Below are positions 10,224 to 19,791 of a stretch of 62,676 nucleotides of DNA, piece after piece (within the stretch, counting starts at the first letter, position 1; each line of letters begins with the position of its first letter). The DNA lies in contig NZ_JAIESM010000063.1 of NCBI RefSeq assembly GCF_019746015.1, forward strand, positions 1-62,676, written 5' to 3'. The position numbers and the translations under genes were made by a program. Source of the stretch: Sphingomonas sp. (GTDB lineage Bacteria > Pseudomonadota > Alphaproteobacteria > Sphingomonadales > Sphingomonadaceae). Below the pieces are notes generated by a model, which did not search any database, was not told where the DNA came from, and saw only the letters and a list, made by a program, of their open reading frames with translations.

Positions 10224-10538
10224 ATGGACCCGCTCGACCGCCTGGAAGCCACCATCCGCGCCCGCCGGGGCGCCGCGCCCGACAGCTCCTATGTCGCCCG
10301 GCTGTTCACACGCGGCCGCGCCAAGATTGCGCAGAAGCTGGGCGAGGAAGCGGTGGAAGCCGCCATCGCCGCCGTGCAGGACGATGCGGCCGCGCTGACG
10401 GCGGAGGCCGCCGACCTGATGTTCCACCTGCTCGTGCTGCTCGCCGATGCGGGGCTCAGCCTGAATGATGTGCGTGCCGAACTCGCCCGGCGCGAAGGCG
10501 TGTCGGGCATCGACGAGAAAGCGGCGCGCGCGGATTAG
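10224..10538 (+). CDS. hisE: Phosphoribosyl-ATP pyrophosphatase
   Basis: Hydrolyses phosphoribosyl-ATP to phosphoribosyl-AMP, the second step of histidine synthesis. The 104-residue all-helical MazG-like protein has the signature KLGEEAVEAAIAA near residue 38 and the second metal-binding helix ADLMFHLLVLLAD near residue 63. It is a stand-alone HisE rather than a HisIE fusion. It follows hisF, with a small membrane peptide between them. Confidence 0.96.
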   Translation: MDPLDRLEATIRARRGAAPDSSYVARLFTRGRAKIAQKLGEEAVEAAIAAVQDDAAALTAEAADLMFHLLVLLADAGLSLNDVRAELARREGVSGIDEKAARAD

Positions 10539-10586
10539 GGTAGATTCAGCTTCGCCGAGGCCGCACCCCTCCGGTTATCCTCCATC

Positions 10587-10669
10587 CGTTCGTCCCGAGC
10601 AAAGTCGAGGGACGTGAAACGAGGCGTGGCGCCCGCCCCCCGTGTCTCGACTTCGCTCGACACGAACGG
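10587..10669. repeat. Inverted repeat between hisE and the HIT gene
   Basis: Left arm CGTTCGTCCCGAGCAAAGTC (from 10587) pairs with the right arm ending TTCGCTCGACACGAACG (to 10668). Each arm also holds the smaller palindrome TCGA...CGAG. This type of repeat with 'gagcgaagtcgag' cores is common in sphingomonad intergenic DNA. Confidence 0.65.
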
Positions 10670-10720
10670 TGTTTCAGCCTTTAAAGAACGGCACCAAACC
10701 GCACCCACCCGGAGCAGCCG

Positions 10721-11098
10721 ATGCCGATCGACGCCACCCTGCCCTATGACGACAGCAACATCTTCGCCCGCATCCTGCGCGGCGAGATTCCGGCGAACAA
10801 GGTCCATGAGGACGATTACGCGCTGGCCTTTCACGACATCAACCCGCAGGCGCCGACGCATGTGCTGGTGATCCCCAAGGGCGCCTATGTGAGCTGGGAC
10901 GATTTTTCGGCCCGCGCGAGCGAGGCGGAGATTGCCGGCTTCGTGCGTGCGGTGGGCATGGTCGCGCGCGCGGCCGGGCTGGTGGCGCCGGGATACCGCC
11001 TGCTCGCCAATATCGGGCACGACGCGCACCAGGAAGTGCCGCACCTGCACGTGCACATCTTTGCCGGCCGTCCGCTGGGACCGATGCTGGCGCGGTAA
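10721..11098 (+). CDS. HIT family protein (HinT-like)
   Basis: A 125-residue histidine-triad protein, probably hydrolysing adenosine 5'-monophosphoramidates or similar nucleotide conjugates. The active-site triad is HLHVHI near residue 108, preceded by the conserved stretch RLLANIGHDAHQEVP. The N-terminus has IFARILRGEIPANKV and HDINPQAPTHVLVIPK, typical of HinT/PKCI proteins. It is about 180 bases downstream of hisE across a repeat, so it may or may not share the his transcript. Confidence 0.93.
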   Translation: MPIDATLPYDDSNIFARILRGEIPANKVHEDDYALAFHDINPQAPTHVLVIPKGAYVSWDDFSARASEAEIAGFVRAVGMVARAAGLVAPGYRLLANIGHDAHQEVPHLHVHIFAGRPLGPMLAR

Positions 11099-11216
11099 AG
11101 CGCCGACACGATAGCGGGCCACACCGATAAAAGGATTGTGCGCAGGCAAATTGCGTTTAGGGTCGCTCGATCATATCGGCGGCGCGGGCATTGCCGCCGT
11201 CAGGGAGAGCCAATAG

Positions 11217-12773
11217 ATGATATTCGGGCGCGTCAAACCCCTCGACGCCATTCTTGCAACCGCCGAGAAGAAATCGCTGCACCGCTCGCTCGGCTGGTTC
11301 CAGCTGACGCTGTTCGGCATCGGCTGCGTCATCGGCACCGGCATTTTCGTGCTGACGGCGGCCGGCGCGCAGAAAGCCGGGCCGGGGCTGATGCTGGCCT
11401 TTGTCATTGCCGGCGCGATCTGCATCGTGGCTGCGCTCTGCTATGCAGAGATTGCCGCGATGATCCCGGTCGCGGGCTCTGCCTATACCTATACCTATGC
11501 GACCATGGGCGAATTGCTGGCCTGGACGGTGGGCTGGGCGCTGGTGCTGGAATATGCGGTGGCCGCGTCGGCGGTGTCGGTTGGCTGGTCGGGCTATTTC
11601 ACCGGCACGATATTGGGCAATTCGCTGGGCGTACATCTGCCCGCCTGGATGACGGCGGGGCCGGTGGCGCTGGGCGGGGCCGAGGGCGGGCTGGTCAACC
11701 TGCCGGCGGCGGGCATTGCGCTGCTCGTCACCTGGCTGCTGATGATCGGCACCACCGAAAGCGCGCGGGTGAACGCAGTGCTGGTGGCGATCAAGGTCAC
11801 CGCGCTGACGGCGTTCATTGTGCTGACGCTGCCCAAGACGAATACGGCGGAGTTCAGCCCCTTTCTGCCGGCGGGCGTGTTCGGCGGCTTCGGCACCGGC
11901 GTGGGCGCGGTGGGCGCGGCGGCGACGATCTTCTTTGCCTATGTCGGCTTCGATGCGGTGTCGACCGCGGCGGAGGAAACCCGCAACCCGCAGCGCAACG
12001 TGCCGATCGGCCTGATCGGCTCGCTGCTGTTCTGTACGGTCTTCTACATTCTGGTCGCCGCCGGGGCGATCGGCACCATCGGCGGCCAGCCGATCCTGGG
12101 GCTGGATGGCACGCCGCTCGCCACCGGTTCGCCCGAACTCGCCCGGCAATGCGCGCTGCCGCAGCATGCCCAGGCGCTGGTCTGCTCCAACGAGGCGCTG
12201 GCGCATGTGCTGCGCGTGATCGGCTTTGGCGCGATCGGCAATGCGCTGGGCTATGCCGCGTTCATCGCGCTGCCCTCGGTCATCCTCATCCTGCTGTTCG
12301 GGCAGACGCGCATCTTCTTCGTGATGGCGCGCGACGGGATGCTGCCCGAATGGCTGGCCAAAGTGCACCCCAAATGGAAGACGCCGCACATCGTGACCGC
12401 CTATACCGGCGTGGTGACGGCGCTGGCGGCGGCGTTCTTCCCGGTGGGGCAGCTCGCCGACTGGGCCAATGCCGGCACGCTCTATGCCTTCATGATGGTG
12501 GCGATTGCGGTGATGGTGCTGCGCCGCACCGCGCCCAACGCGCCGCGCAAGTTCCGCACGCCGGCGCTGTGGCTAGTCGGGCCGGCGACGATTGGCGGCT
12601 GCATCTTCCTGTTCGCCAACCTGCCATGGCAGGCGGTGCTGGTGTTCGGCATCTGGGCGGTGATCGGGCTGGCGGTCTATTTCGCCTATAGCCGCCAGTC
12701 GAGCCATCTGGGCCAGGGCCGGGTGGAAGTGCACGAAGCCGATCTGGACACGGCACCGCCCGGCACCGTCTGA
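11217..12773 (+). CDS. APC-superfamily amino acid permease
   Basis: A 518-residue inner-membrane transporter of the cationic amino acid transporter type, with about 12-14 predicted helices. It has the family signature FGIGCVIGTGIFVLTG-like (FGIGCVIGTGIFVLT near residue 36) in helix 1, YAEIAAMIPVAGSAYTYTYA near residue 80, and FFAYVGFDAVSTAAEETRNP near residue 240. The loop region with PEWLAKVHPKWKTP also fits. The N-terminus MIFGRVKPLDAILATAEKKS is typical of this subfamily. Substrate cannot be read from sequence. It stands alone; its TGA stop overlaps the first base of a palindromic repeat, with a terminator after that. Confidence 0.95.
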   Translation: MIFGRVKPLDAILATAEKKSLHRSLGWFQLTLFGIGCVIGTGIFVLTAAGAQKAGPGLMLAFVIAGAICIVAALCYAEIAAMIPVAGSAYTYTYATMGELLAWTVGWALVLEYAVAASAVSVGWSGYFTGTILGNSLGVHLPAWMTAGPVALGGAEGGLVNLPAAGIALLVTWLLMIGTTESARVNAVLVAIKVTALTAFIVLTLPKTNTAEFSPFLPAGVFGGFGTGVGAVGAAATIFFAYVGFDAVSTAAEETRNPQRNVPIGLIGSLLFCTVFYILVAAGAIGTIGGQPILGLDGTPLATGSPELARQCALPQHAQALVCSNEALAHVLRVIGFGAIGNALGYAAFIALPSVILILLFGQTRIFFVMARDGMLPEWLAKVHPKWKTPHIVTAYTGVVTALAAAFFPVGQLADWANAGTLYAFMMVAIAVMVLRRTAPNAPRKFRTPALWLVGPATIGGCIFLFANLPWQAVLVFGIWAVIGLAVYFAYSRQSSHLGQGRVEVHEADLDTAPPGTV

Positions 12774-12926
12774 GTGTCTGGTTCGAAATTCGCGAAAGAG
12801 CGAATTTCGAGGCGGCGCCGGCCCGCTCTCCCGCCCGGCCACCCACGAGAGTACCCTGAATGGGTGGCCGGGCGGGGGAGCGGGCCGGTGCCGGGCTATC
12901 CGAAACCGAGTTTCGGATCAGACACT
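12773..12926. repeat. Composite palindromic repeat, copy B (154 bp)
   Basis: Terminal AGTGTCTG (12773-12780) and CAGACACT (12919-12926) are perfect inverted repeats. Inside are hairpin CGAAATTCGC-GAAAGA-GCGAATTTCG (12784-12809) and a 31 bp main stem (12815-12845 with 12861-12891, two mismatches). The 15 nt spacer is CGAGAGTACCCTGAA, and a last hairpin ATCCGAAAC-CGA-GTTTCGGAT follows (12898-12918). It begins on the last base of the permease stop codon. It is in the opposite orientation to copy C. Confidence 0.9.
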
Positions 12927-12957
12927 GACGCACGCGGCGTTTCACAAGCAAAGAAAG

Positions 12958-12990
12958 GCCGGCGGGGAAGCTTCCCGCCGGCTCTTTTTT
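12958..12990 (+). terminator. Rho-independent terminator downstream of the permease
   Basis: Stem GCCGGCGGG (12958-12966) pairs with CCCGCCGGC (12974-12982), with loop GAAGCTT, then TCTTTTTT. It lies beyond repeat B, so the repeat would be transcribed as part of the permease mRNA 3' end. The rest of the 12774-13222 gap holds two further repeats and no gene. Confidence 0.85.
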
Positions 12991-13038
12991 GTGTGGAGCG
13001 TGATTGCCTTAGCGTTGGTTGCAATCGGGAAGGTTCGC

Positions 13039-13121
13039 GTCGCCCCGGCCACCGAGCCGGGGCTTGGCTTGTTCTTCGGTCGTCACAAGACAGCCTGGCC
13101 CCGGCTCAAGGCCGGGGCGAC
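13039..13121. repeat. 83 bp inverted-repeat element, copy 1
   Basis: Bounded by GTCGCCCCGGCC and GGCCGGGGCGAC, with inner CCGAGCCGGGGCTTGGCTT and CCCCGGCTCAAGGCCGGGG. An equal-length, near-identical copy is at 33280-33362, and both are followed by a shared TGATCGCAAA about 10 bases later. Confidence 0.85.
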
Positions 13122-13166
13122 GGATAGGTTTGATCGCAAACCGCCCCGGTCGCCCTCTTGCCAAAG

Positions 13167-13188
13167 CCCCTCCCCTTCAGGGGAGGGG
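13167..13188. repeat. Short G/C palindrome
   Basis: Perfect stem CCCCTCCCC-TTCA-GGGGAGGGG (13167-13188) preceded by CAAAG. A near copy (CCAAAGCCCCTCCC...) sits after the helicase gene at 28973. No T-run follows. Confidence 0.65.
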
Positions 13189-13222
13189 TTGGGGTGGGGC
13201 CTCTGCCAAAAAGGCCGCCCGG

Positions 13223-14230
13223 TCAGGCGGCGACGCCCAGCTTTTCGGCCGCCAGCGCCTTCAGGTCGACCATCGGCCGCGCGCCGACATGGCTGATGAT
13301 TTCGGCCGCGCAGATCGCGCCCAGGCGCAGCGACGGCTCCAGCCCCAGCCCGCGCGCCTGGCCGTGCAGGAAGCCGGCGGCGAACAGGTCGCCCGCCCCG
13401 GTGGTGTCCACCACCTTGTCGATCGGCTCGGCCGGCACCTCGGCGCGCACGCCGCCGGCAATCGCCAGCGCGCCCTTTTCGCTGCGGGTGCAGACGAGCA
13501 GCGGCACCTGCGGCGCGATGGTGGCAATCGCCGCTTCGAAATCTTCCTGCTCGGCCAGCGCCAGCAGCTCGTTTTCATTGGCGAACAGGATGTCGATCAG
13601 CCCGTCCTTCAGCAGCTGGCGGAAATCGCCGCCATGCCGGCCGATGCAGAACACGTCGGACAGGGTGAACGCCACCTTGCGCCCGGCGCTGCGGGCAATG
13701 TCGATCGCGGCGCGCATCGCGGCGCGCGGCTCCTCGGGGTCCCACAGATAGCCTTCGAGATAGAGGATCGCGGCCGAGGCGATCAGGTCGGCGTCGAGCG
13801 CATGCGCGGGCAGGAACTGCGACGCGCCCAGAAAGGTGTTCATCGTGCGCTGCCCGTCGGGCGTCACGAAGATCAGGCAGCGCGCGGTCGACGGCTCACC
13901 GGCGCGCGCGGGCGTGGCAAAGGCAACGCCCACCGAGCGGATATCGTGCGCGAACACCTGGCCCAGCTGGTCATCCGCGACCTGGCCGATAAAGCCGCAC
14001 TGGCCGCCCAGCGCCGCGATGCCGGCCACGGTGTTGGCGGCCGAACCGCCGCTCGCCTCGATCCCCGGCCCCATCTTGGCATAGAGCGCATCGGCCTCAG
14101 CCGGCGAGAACACCAGCTGCATCGATCCCTTGGCCATGCCTTCGGCCGCGATGAAGGCGTCGTCGGCATGGGCGAGCACGTCGACGATCGCGTTGCCGAT
14201 CGCCACCACGTCAAGATTGGCTTGCGTCAA
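13223..14230 (-). CDS. PfkB-family sugar kinase, adenosine kinase-like
   Basis: A 335-residue ribokinase-fold kinase, most like alphaproteobacterial adenosine kinase, which phosphorylates adenosine to AMP in purine salvage. Features are the N-terminal VVAIGNAIVDVLAHADD, the substrate loop GGSAANTVAGIAALGG near residue 60, and the C-terminal PfkB signature DTTGAGDLFAAGFLHG with the anion hole and catalytic Asp near residue 288. LFANENELLALA, near residue 215, is another family stretch. Length fits. It stands alone between repeats and a divergent lipoprotein gene. Other PfkB substrates cannot be excluded. Confidence 0.9.
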   Translation of the reverse strand: MTQANLDVVAIGNAIVDVLAHADDAFIAAEGMAKGSMQLVFSPAEADALYAKMGPGIEASGGSAANTVAGIAALGGQCGFIGQVADDQLGQVFAHDIRSVGVAFATPARAGEPSTARCLIFVTPDGQRTMNTFLGASQFLPAHALDADLIASAAILYLEGYLWDPEEPRAAMRAAIDIARSAGRKVAFTLSDVFCIGRHGGDFRQLLKDGLIDILFANENELLALAEQEDFEAAIATIAPQVPLLVCTRSEKGALAIAGGVRAEVPAEPIDKVVDTTGAGDLFAAGFLHGQARGLGLEPSLRLGAICAAEIISHVGARPMVDLKALAAEKLGVAA

Positions 14231-14311
14231 TTACAGTCTCCCGAAAAGCTTTGTGCTCGCCTAGAGAGGCGCATCGCTTCTGGCAACGGGGAACACCATG
14301 GGGCACATGCC

Positions 14312-14657
14312 ATGCGCGCACTGATCCTGACCGGGCTGCTCGCCGGCTGTGCAAGTGCAGGCGGGGCGCCGCCGCCGGTGCAGCGCGCCGCGCCCGTTCC
14401 CATCCCCACCACGCCGCGCGGCGCGGCCACCGCCGCCGGGCTGATCGGGCGCGACGCGCGCGCGCTGATCGCCCAGTTCGGCCAGCCCGCCGCCGATATG
14501 AGCGAGGGGCGCGCGCGCAAGCTGCAGTTCGTCGGCACCGCCTGTGTGCTCGACGCCTATCTCTATCCCAAGGGGTCGGGCGCGCCGGTCGTCACCCATG
14601 TCGACACCCGCCAGCGCGACGGCAGCCCGATCGACCGCGCCGCCTGCGCCGCCGCGC

Positions 14658-14677
<20 letters not shown>
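14312..14677 (+). CDS. Putative lipoprotein, unknown function
   Basis: A 121-residue protein with a short signal ([13 protein letters not shown]) whose lipobox L-L-A-G-C places the lipidated Cys at about residue 13. A Pro/Ala-rich linker follows, then a small domain (about residues 45-115) with [21 protein letters not shown] and [18 protein letters not shown]. This resembles small outer-membrane-assembly or SmpA/OmlA-like folds in general layout, but I cannot assign it. It is divergent from the adenosine-type kinase and overlaps the 3' end of queG by 20 bases on the opposite strand. Confidence 0.75.
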
Positions 14678-15719
<1,042 letters not shown>

Positions 15720-15767
15720 CCTTGCCCGTTACCACATGCGCCAACGGCAGATATCGGGGAAGCGGGC

Positions 15768-16685
15768 TTGAACCAAGACTTGGCGATCAGTGCTGCGGGG
15801 CTGGTGAAACGGTTCGGCGCGCGGCGGGTGGTGGACGGGGTCGACATCGCCGTGCCCCGGGGCATGATCTATGGCGTGCTCGGCCCCAATGGTGCGGGCA
15901 AGACGACGACGCTTCGCATGCTGCTGGGCATCATCGAGCCCGACGCGGGCAGCCGCACGCTGCTGGGCCGGGCGATCCCGCGCGAGGCAAGCGATTTCGT
16001 CGGCTATCTGCCCGAGGAGCGCGGCCTCTATCCCGCGATGAAGGCGCGCGAGGCGATTGCCTTCATGGGCGCGCTGCGCGGGCTGGACTGGCGCGAGGGG
16101 CGCCGCCGCGCCGACACGCTGCTGGAAAGCGCGGGCCTTGCCCATGCCGCCGACCAGAAGATCCGCAAACTCTCCAAGGGCATGGCACAGCTGGTGCAGC
16201 TGCTCGGCTCGGTGGTGCACCAGCCCGAGCTGCTGGTGCTGGACGAGCCGTTTTCGGGGCTCGACCCGGTCAATCAGGAACGGCTGGAGGCGCTGATCCT
16301 GGCCGAGCGCGACCGGGGGGCGACCGTGCTGTTCTCCACCCACATCATGGGCCATGCCGAGCGGCTGTGCGACCGGCTAGCGATCATCGCCGGCGGCAAG
16401 CGCCGGTTCGAGGGGACCGTGGCACAGGCGCGCGGCACGCTGCCCGCGCAGGTGCATTACACGCCGCGCGTCGCGCTCGACGGGATCGACCGGCTGCTGC
16501 CCGCCGATGCCCGGCATCAGGAGGGCGAATGGGTGTTCACCCTCCCTGAAACCGGGATGGAAGCGCTGCTGATGCCGCTGATTTCGGCCGGGCACGGCAT
16601 TGCCGCGCTGTCGGTCGAGCGGCCGCGCCTGCACGACGCGTTCGTGCGCATCGTGGGCAGCGAAGGGGTGGAGACCGCGCAATGA
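15768..16685 (+). CDS. ABC exporter, ATP-binding protein
   Basis: A 305-residue ATPase that would power the permease encoded directly downstream. It has Walker A GPNGAGKTTT near residue 44, a Q-loop region, signature LSKGMAQ (instead of LSGGQ, normal in NatA-type exporters), Walker B LLVLDEPFSGLDP, and switch His in STHIMGHAE. The C-terminal 80 residues form the accessory domain common in this group. I chose a TTG start at 15768 because it has a Shine-Dalgarno-like GGGGAAG 10 bases upstream and gives the right N-terminus. It overlaps the permease gene by 4 bases. Confidence 0.93.
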   Translation: MNQDLAISAAGLVKRFGARRVVDGVDIAVPRGMIYGVLGPNGAGKTTTLRMLLGIIEPDAGSRTLLGRAIPREASDFVGYLPEERGLYPAMKAREAIAFMGALRGLDWREGRRRADTLLESAGLAHAADQKIRKLSKGMAQLVQLLGSVVHQPELLVLDEPFSGLDPVNQERLEALILAERDRGATVLFSTHIMGHAERLCDRLAIIAGGKRRFEGTVAQARGTLPAQVHYTPRVALDGIDRLLPADARHQEGEWVFTLPETGMEALLMPLISAGHGIAALSVERPRLHDAFVRIVGSEGVETAQ

Positions 16686-17938
16686 CCAGCAACCGCCAGC
16701 GGTTGATCCGCCAGACGCTTACCATCGCCCGGCGCGACTTTACCGCCACCGTGTTCACGCCGCTGTTCCTGCTGTTCCTGCTGTCGCCGCTGATCATGGT
16801 GGCGTTCGGGTCGCTGGGCGCGCTGGGCGGCGCGACCTTTGCCGCCGGCGCCGAGGGCAAGGCCCGGCTGATCGCGATTGCCGCACCTGCCGACCAGGCC
16901 GGGCTGCGCGCCGCCGATGAACGGATGCGCCGCATCTTCCGCCGGGGCGACGCGCCGCCGCCGCTGATCATCGAGGCGCCCGGGGCCGACCCCGCCGCCC
17001 AGGCGCGCGCCGCGTTCGACCGCAAGGATTATGACGCGACCGCCGTGCTGCACGGGGCCCTCGACCATCCCGACATTCTCTACAGCAGCACCGGCACGCG
17101 CGCGGCGGATTATCTGGCGGCGCTGGCGGAAGCGACGCTGGACAGCCGGGCGCGGCGCGGCACCACGCTCAGCCAGGCCCGCAAACAGCCCTTCACCCGC
17201 ACCACCATCACCCGCAGCGGACAGAACCAGACCGCGTTTCTGGCGGTGGGCGGCATCTTCTTCCTCACCCTGTTCCTCTCGGGCCAGTCGGTCAGCGTGA
17301 TGACCGAGGAACGCAGCAACAAGGTGATCGAGATTCTGGCCGCCGCCGTGCCGCTGGAGGCGGTGTTTCTGGGCAAGCTGATCGGCATGTTCGGGGTGGC
17401 GGTGCTGTTCGTGCTGTTCTGGGGAACACTGGTCAGCCAGATCGGCCATTTCATTCCCGGCGGCGGCGCGCGGGTGCTGGCGGAGATTGGCCCGGCCGTT
17501 GGGCTGCCCATGTTTGTCGTGCTGTTCTTCAGCTATTTCACCATGGCCTATATGCTGCTCGGCGCGGTGTTCCTCAGCATCGGCGCGCAGGCGCAGACGA
17601 TGCGCGAGGTGCAGCTGCTGTCGCTGCCCATCACCATTTTGCAGATGGCGATGTTCGGGCTTGCCTCGGCCGCAGCCGGCGACCCCGGCTCGACGATTGC
17701 GCATATCGCCGAAATCTTCCCGCTGTCCTCGCCCTTTGCGATGGTGGCGCGGGCGGCAAACAGCGCGCCGCTCTGGCCGCATGCGCTCGCGCTCGCCTGG
17801 CAGGCTTTGTGGGTGGCGGTCACCATCTGGGTGGGTGCCGGCGCGTTCCGGCGCGGGGTGCTGAAATCGGGTGGCGGGCCGGGCGGATTGTTCGCGCGGC
17901 GAATGGCAACGACCCCTATTGACAATAATGTCAATTAA
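16682..17938 (+). CDS. ABC-2 type exporter permease (NatB-like)
   Basis: A 418-residue membrane protein with one N-terminal helix (about 23-50), a large extracytoplasmic domain (about 60-180), and then five or six helices. The ABC-2 signature region SVSVMTEERSNKVIEILAAAVPLEAVFLGKLIG follows the second helix. This layout is that of NatB/ABC-2 exporters of ions or small molecules. It is translationally coupled to the ATPase upstream (ATGA overlap). Substrate is unknown. A P450 gene with its own ribosome binding site follows at 17971. Confidence 0.93.
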   Translation: MTSNRQRLIRQTLTIARRDFTATVFTPLFLLFLLSPLIMVAFGSLGALGGATFAAGAEGKARLIAIAAPADQAGLRAADERMRRIFRRGDAPPPLIIEAPGADPAAQARAAFDRKDYDATAVLHGALDHPDILYSSTGTRAADYLAALAEATLDSRARRGTTLSQARKQPFTRTTITRSGQNQTAFLAVGGIFFLTLFLSGQSVSVMTEERSNKVIEILAAAVPLEAVFLGKLIGMFGVAVLFVLFWGTLVSQIGHFIPGGGARVLAEIGPAVGLPMFVVLFFSYFTMAYMLLGAVFLSIGAQAQTMREVQLLSLPITILQMAMFGLASAAAGDPGSTIAHIAEIFPLSSPFAMVARAANSAPLWPHALALAWQALWVAVTIWVGAGAFRRGVLKSGGGPGGLFARRMATTPIDNNVN

Positions 17939-17970
17939 CGCTGTCCTGCTCGGCAAAGGAGAGAGTGACC

Positions 17971-19215
17971 ATGGCGACTCTGGCGACTGACGCGACGCAA
18001 AGCCTTCCGATCGACCCGCTCGACGTGACCCGGCCCGAGCTTTACCGCGACGATGTGTGGCAGGCGCCGTTCCGCGAACTGCGCGCCAAGGCCCCCGTCT
18101 ATCGCTGCGAGAACAGCGATTTCGGCGCCTATTGGTCGCTCTCCACCTACAAGCCGATTGTCGAGGTTGAATCGCTGCCCGATCTCTATTCGAGCGAGAT
18201 GGGCGGCATCGTCGTCGCCGACCTCAATCCCGAGCGCGGCGACATCAAGGCGCCGATGTTCATTTCGATGGACCGGCCCAAGCATACCGGCCAGCGCCGC
18301 ACCGTCGCCCCCGCCTTCACCCCCAGCGAGATCGAGCGCATGGCGGTCGATGTGCGGCGCCGCACGATCGAGGTGCTCGACAGCCTGCCCTATGGCGAGA
18401 CGTTCGACTGGGTCGATCGCGTCTCGATCGAACTGACCACGCAGATGCTCGCCATCCTGTTCGACTTTCCGTGGGAAGAGCGCCGCAAGCTGACCTATTG
18501 GTCGGACTGGGCGGGCGATATCGAACTGTCGAAGAGCGACGAACTGCGCCAGCAGCGCCAGACGATCATGTTCGAATGCGCGGCCTATTTCAAAACCTTG
18601 TGGGACTCGAAGATCGGCAAGGAGCCGACGCCCGACCTGATCTCGATGATGATCCATTCCGAGGCCATGGCGCACATGGACGACATGGAATTTCTGGGCA
18701 ATCTCATCCTGCTGATCGTGGGCGGCAACGACACCACGCGCAATTCGATGACGGCGGCGGCCTATGGCCTCGACCTGTGGCCCGACCAGCGCGCCAAGCT
18801 GGAGGCCGACCCTGGCCTCATTCCGAACGCGGTGCAGGAAATCATCCGCTGGCAGACGCCGCTGGCCCATATGCGCCGCACCGCGACGCAGGACACGGTG
18901 CTGGAGGGGCACCAGATCAAGGCCGGCGACAAGCTGGTGATGTGGTACATCTCCGCCAACCGCGACGAGAGCGTGTTCGGCGCGGACGCCGACCAGATCG
19001 TGGTCGACCGGCCCAATGCCCGGCGCCACCTGGCGTTCGGCCATGGCATCCACCGCTGCGTCGGCGCGCGGCTGGCCGAACTGCAGATCGGCGTGCTGCT
19101 GGACGAAATGGCCAAGCGGCGGATGCGCGTGAATGTGGTCGGCGCGCCGGAGCGGGTCGCGGCCTGCTTCGTCCATGGCTATCGCAAGCTGCCGGTCGAA
19201 CTCAGCCGTTATTGA
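17971..19215 (+). CDS. Cytochrome P450, CYP153-like
   Basis: A 414-residue soluble P450. The heme-binding loop is FGHGIHRCVGARLAELQ with the Cys ligand near residue 363. The I-helix is LLIVGGNDTTRNSM (about 246-259) and the K-helix ExxR lies in EIIRWQTPLAHMRR. From memory the I-helix run, IIRWQTPLA, DFPWEERRKL and the F-V-H-G-Y tail closely match CYP153, a family of terminal hydroxylases of n-alkanes, fatty acids and terpenes. The ATG at 17971 is 9-10 bases after AAAGGAGAG; a GTG 6 bases upstream is too close. No ferredoxin or ferredoxin reductase gene is adjacent, so redox partners must come from elsewhere. Confidence 0.93.
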   Translation: MATLATDATQSLPIDPLDVTRPELYRDDVWQAPFRELRAKAPVYRCENSDFGAYWSLSTYKPIVEVESLPDLYSSEMGGIVVADLNPERGDIKAPMFISMDRPKHTGQRRTVAPAFTPSEIERMAVDVRRRTIEVLDSLPYGETFDWVDRVSIELTTQMLAILFDFPWEERRKLTYWSDWAGDIELSKSDELRQQRQTIMFECAAYFKTLWDSKIGKEPTPDLISMMIHSEAMAHMDDMEFLGNLILLIVGGNDTTRNSMTAAAYGLDLWPDQRAKLEADPGLIPNAVQEIIRWQTPLAHMRRTATQDTVLEGHQIKAGDKLVMWYISANRDESVFGADADQIVVDRPNARRHLAFGHGIHRCVGARLAELQIGVLLDEMAKRRMRVNVVGAPERVAACFVHGYRKLPVELSRY

Positions 19216-19288
19216 CGCATCCGCCGGCGCCCGGGCGACGTAACTTCGGCCGTCTGCTGCACGTAGCAGGGCAAGAAGGAGCATTGCC

Positions 19289-19783
19289 ATGAACGACCGT
19301 CGCCAGTTTCTGTCGCTTGCCGCCTTGGGGAGCGGCCTCGCCATTCTGGGTGGCTGGCCGTGGAGCAGCCGCGCCGGCGCTGCGGAAAAGTTCGAAGTCA
19401 CGCTCAGCGATGCGCAGTGGCGCAAGAAGCTGTCGCCGGCCGCCTATCAGACGCTGCGGCACGAGGCGACCGAAACCCCCTTCACCAGCCCGCTGGTGAA
19501 GGAACATCGCGCCGGCACCTTCCTGTGTGCCGGGTGCGATCTGCCGCTCTATTCATCGCGCACCAAATATGACAGCGGCACCGGCTGGCCCAGCTTCTGG
19601 CAGCCCCTTGCCAATGCTGTGCGCACCAAGAGCGACCGGCTGCTGGGCTTTGAGCGGGTTGAAGTGCATTGCCGCCGCTGCGGCGGCCATCTGGGCCATG
19701 TGTTCGACGATGGGCCGCAGCCGACCGGCAAGCGTTACTGCATGAACGGCGTGGCGATGAAGTTCCGCCCCGGCGCCGCCTGA
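19289..19783 (+). CDS. msrB: Peptide-methionine (R)-S-oxide reductase with Tat-like signal
   Basis: Repairs R-methionine sulfoxide in proteins. The 164-residue protein starts with a twin-arginine-type signal (MNDRRQFLSLAALGSG, ending near A-G-A-A), then the MsrB domain. The domain has zinc motifs CAGC and CRRC, the active-site stretch RYCMNGVAMKF with resolving/catalytic Cys near residue 153, and GTGWPSFWQP. The signal suggests export, fully folded, to the periplasm. It has an upstream GAAGGAG ribosome binding site. Confidence 0.94.
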   Translation: MNDRRQFLSLAALGSGLAILGGWPWSSRAGAAEKFEVTLSDAQWRKKLSPAAYQTLRHEATETPFTSPLVKEHRAGTFLCAGCDLPLYSSRTKYDSGTGWPSFWQPLANAVRTKSDRLLGFERVEVHCRRCGGHLGHVFDDGPQPTGKRYCMNGVAMKFRPGAA

Positions 19784-19791
19784 GCGGGCGT

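Noticed and set aside
11138..12691. A 517-codon plus-strand frame over the permease
   Set aside because: It is out of frame with the clear APC permease and is Arg/Gly/Cys-rich without motifs.
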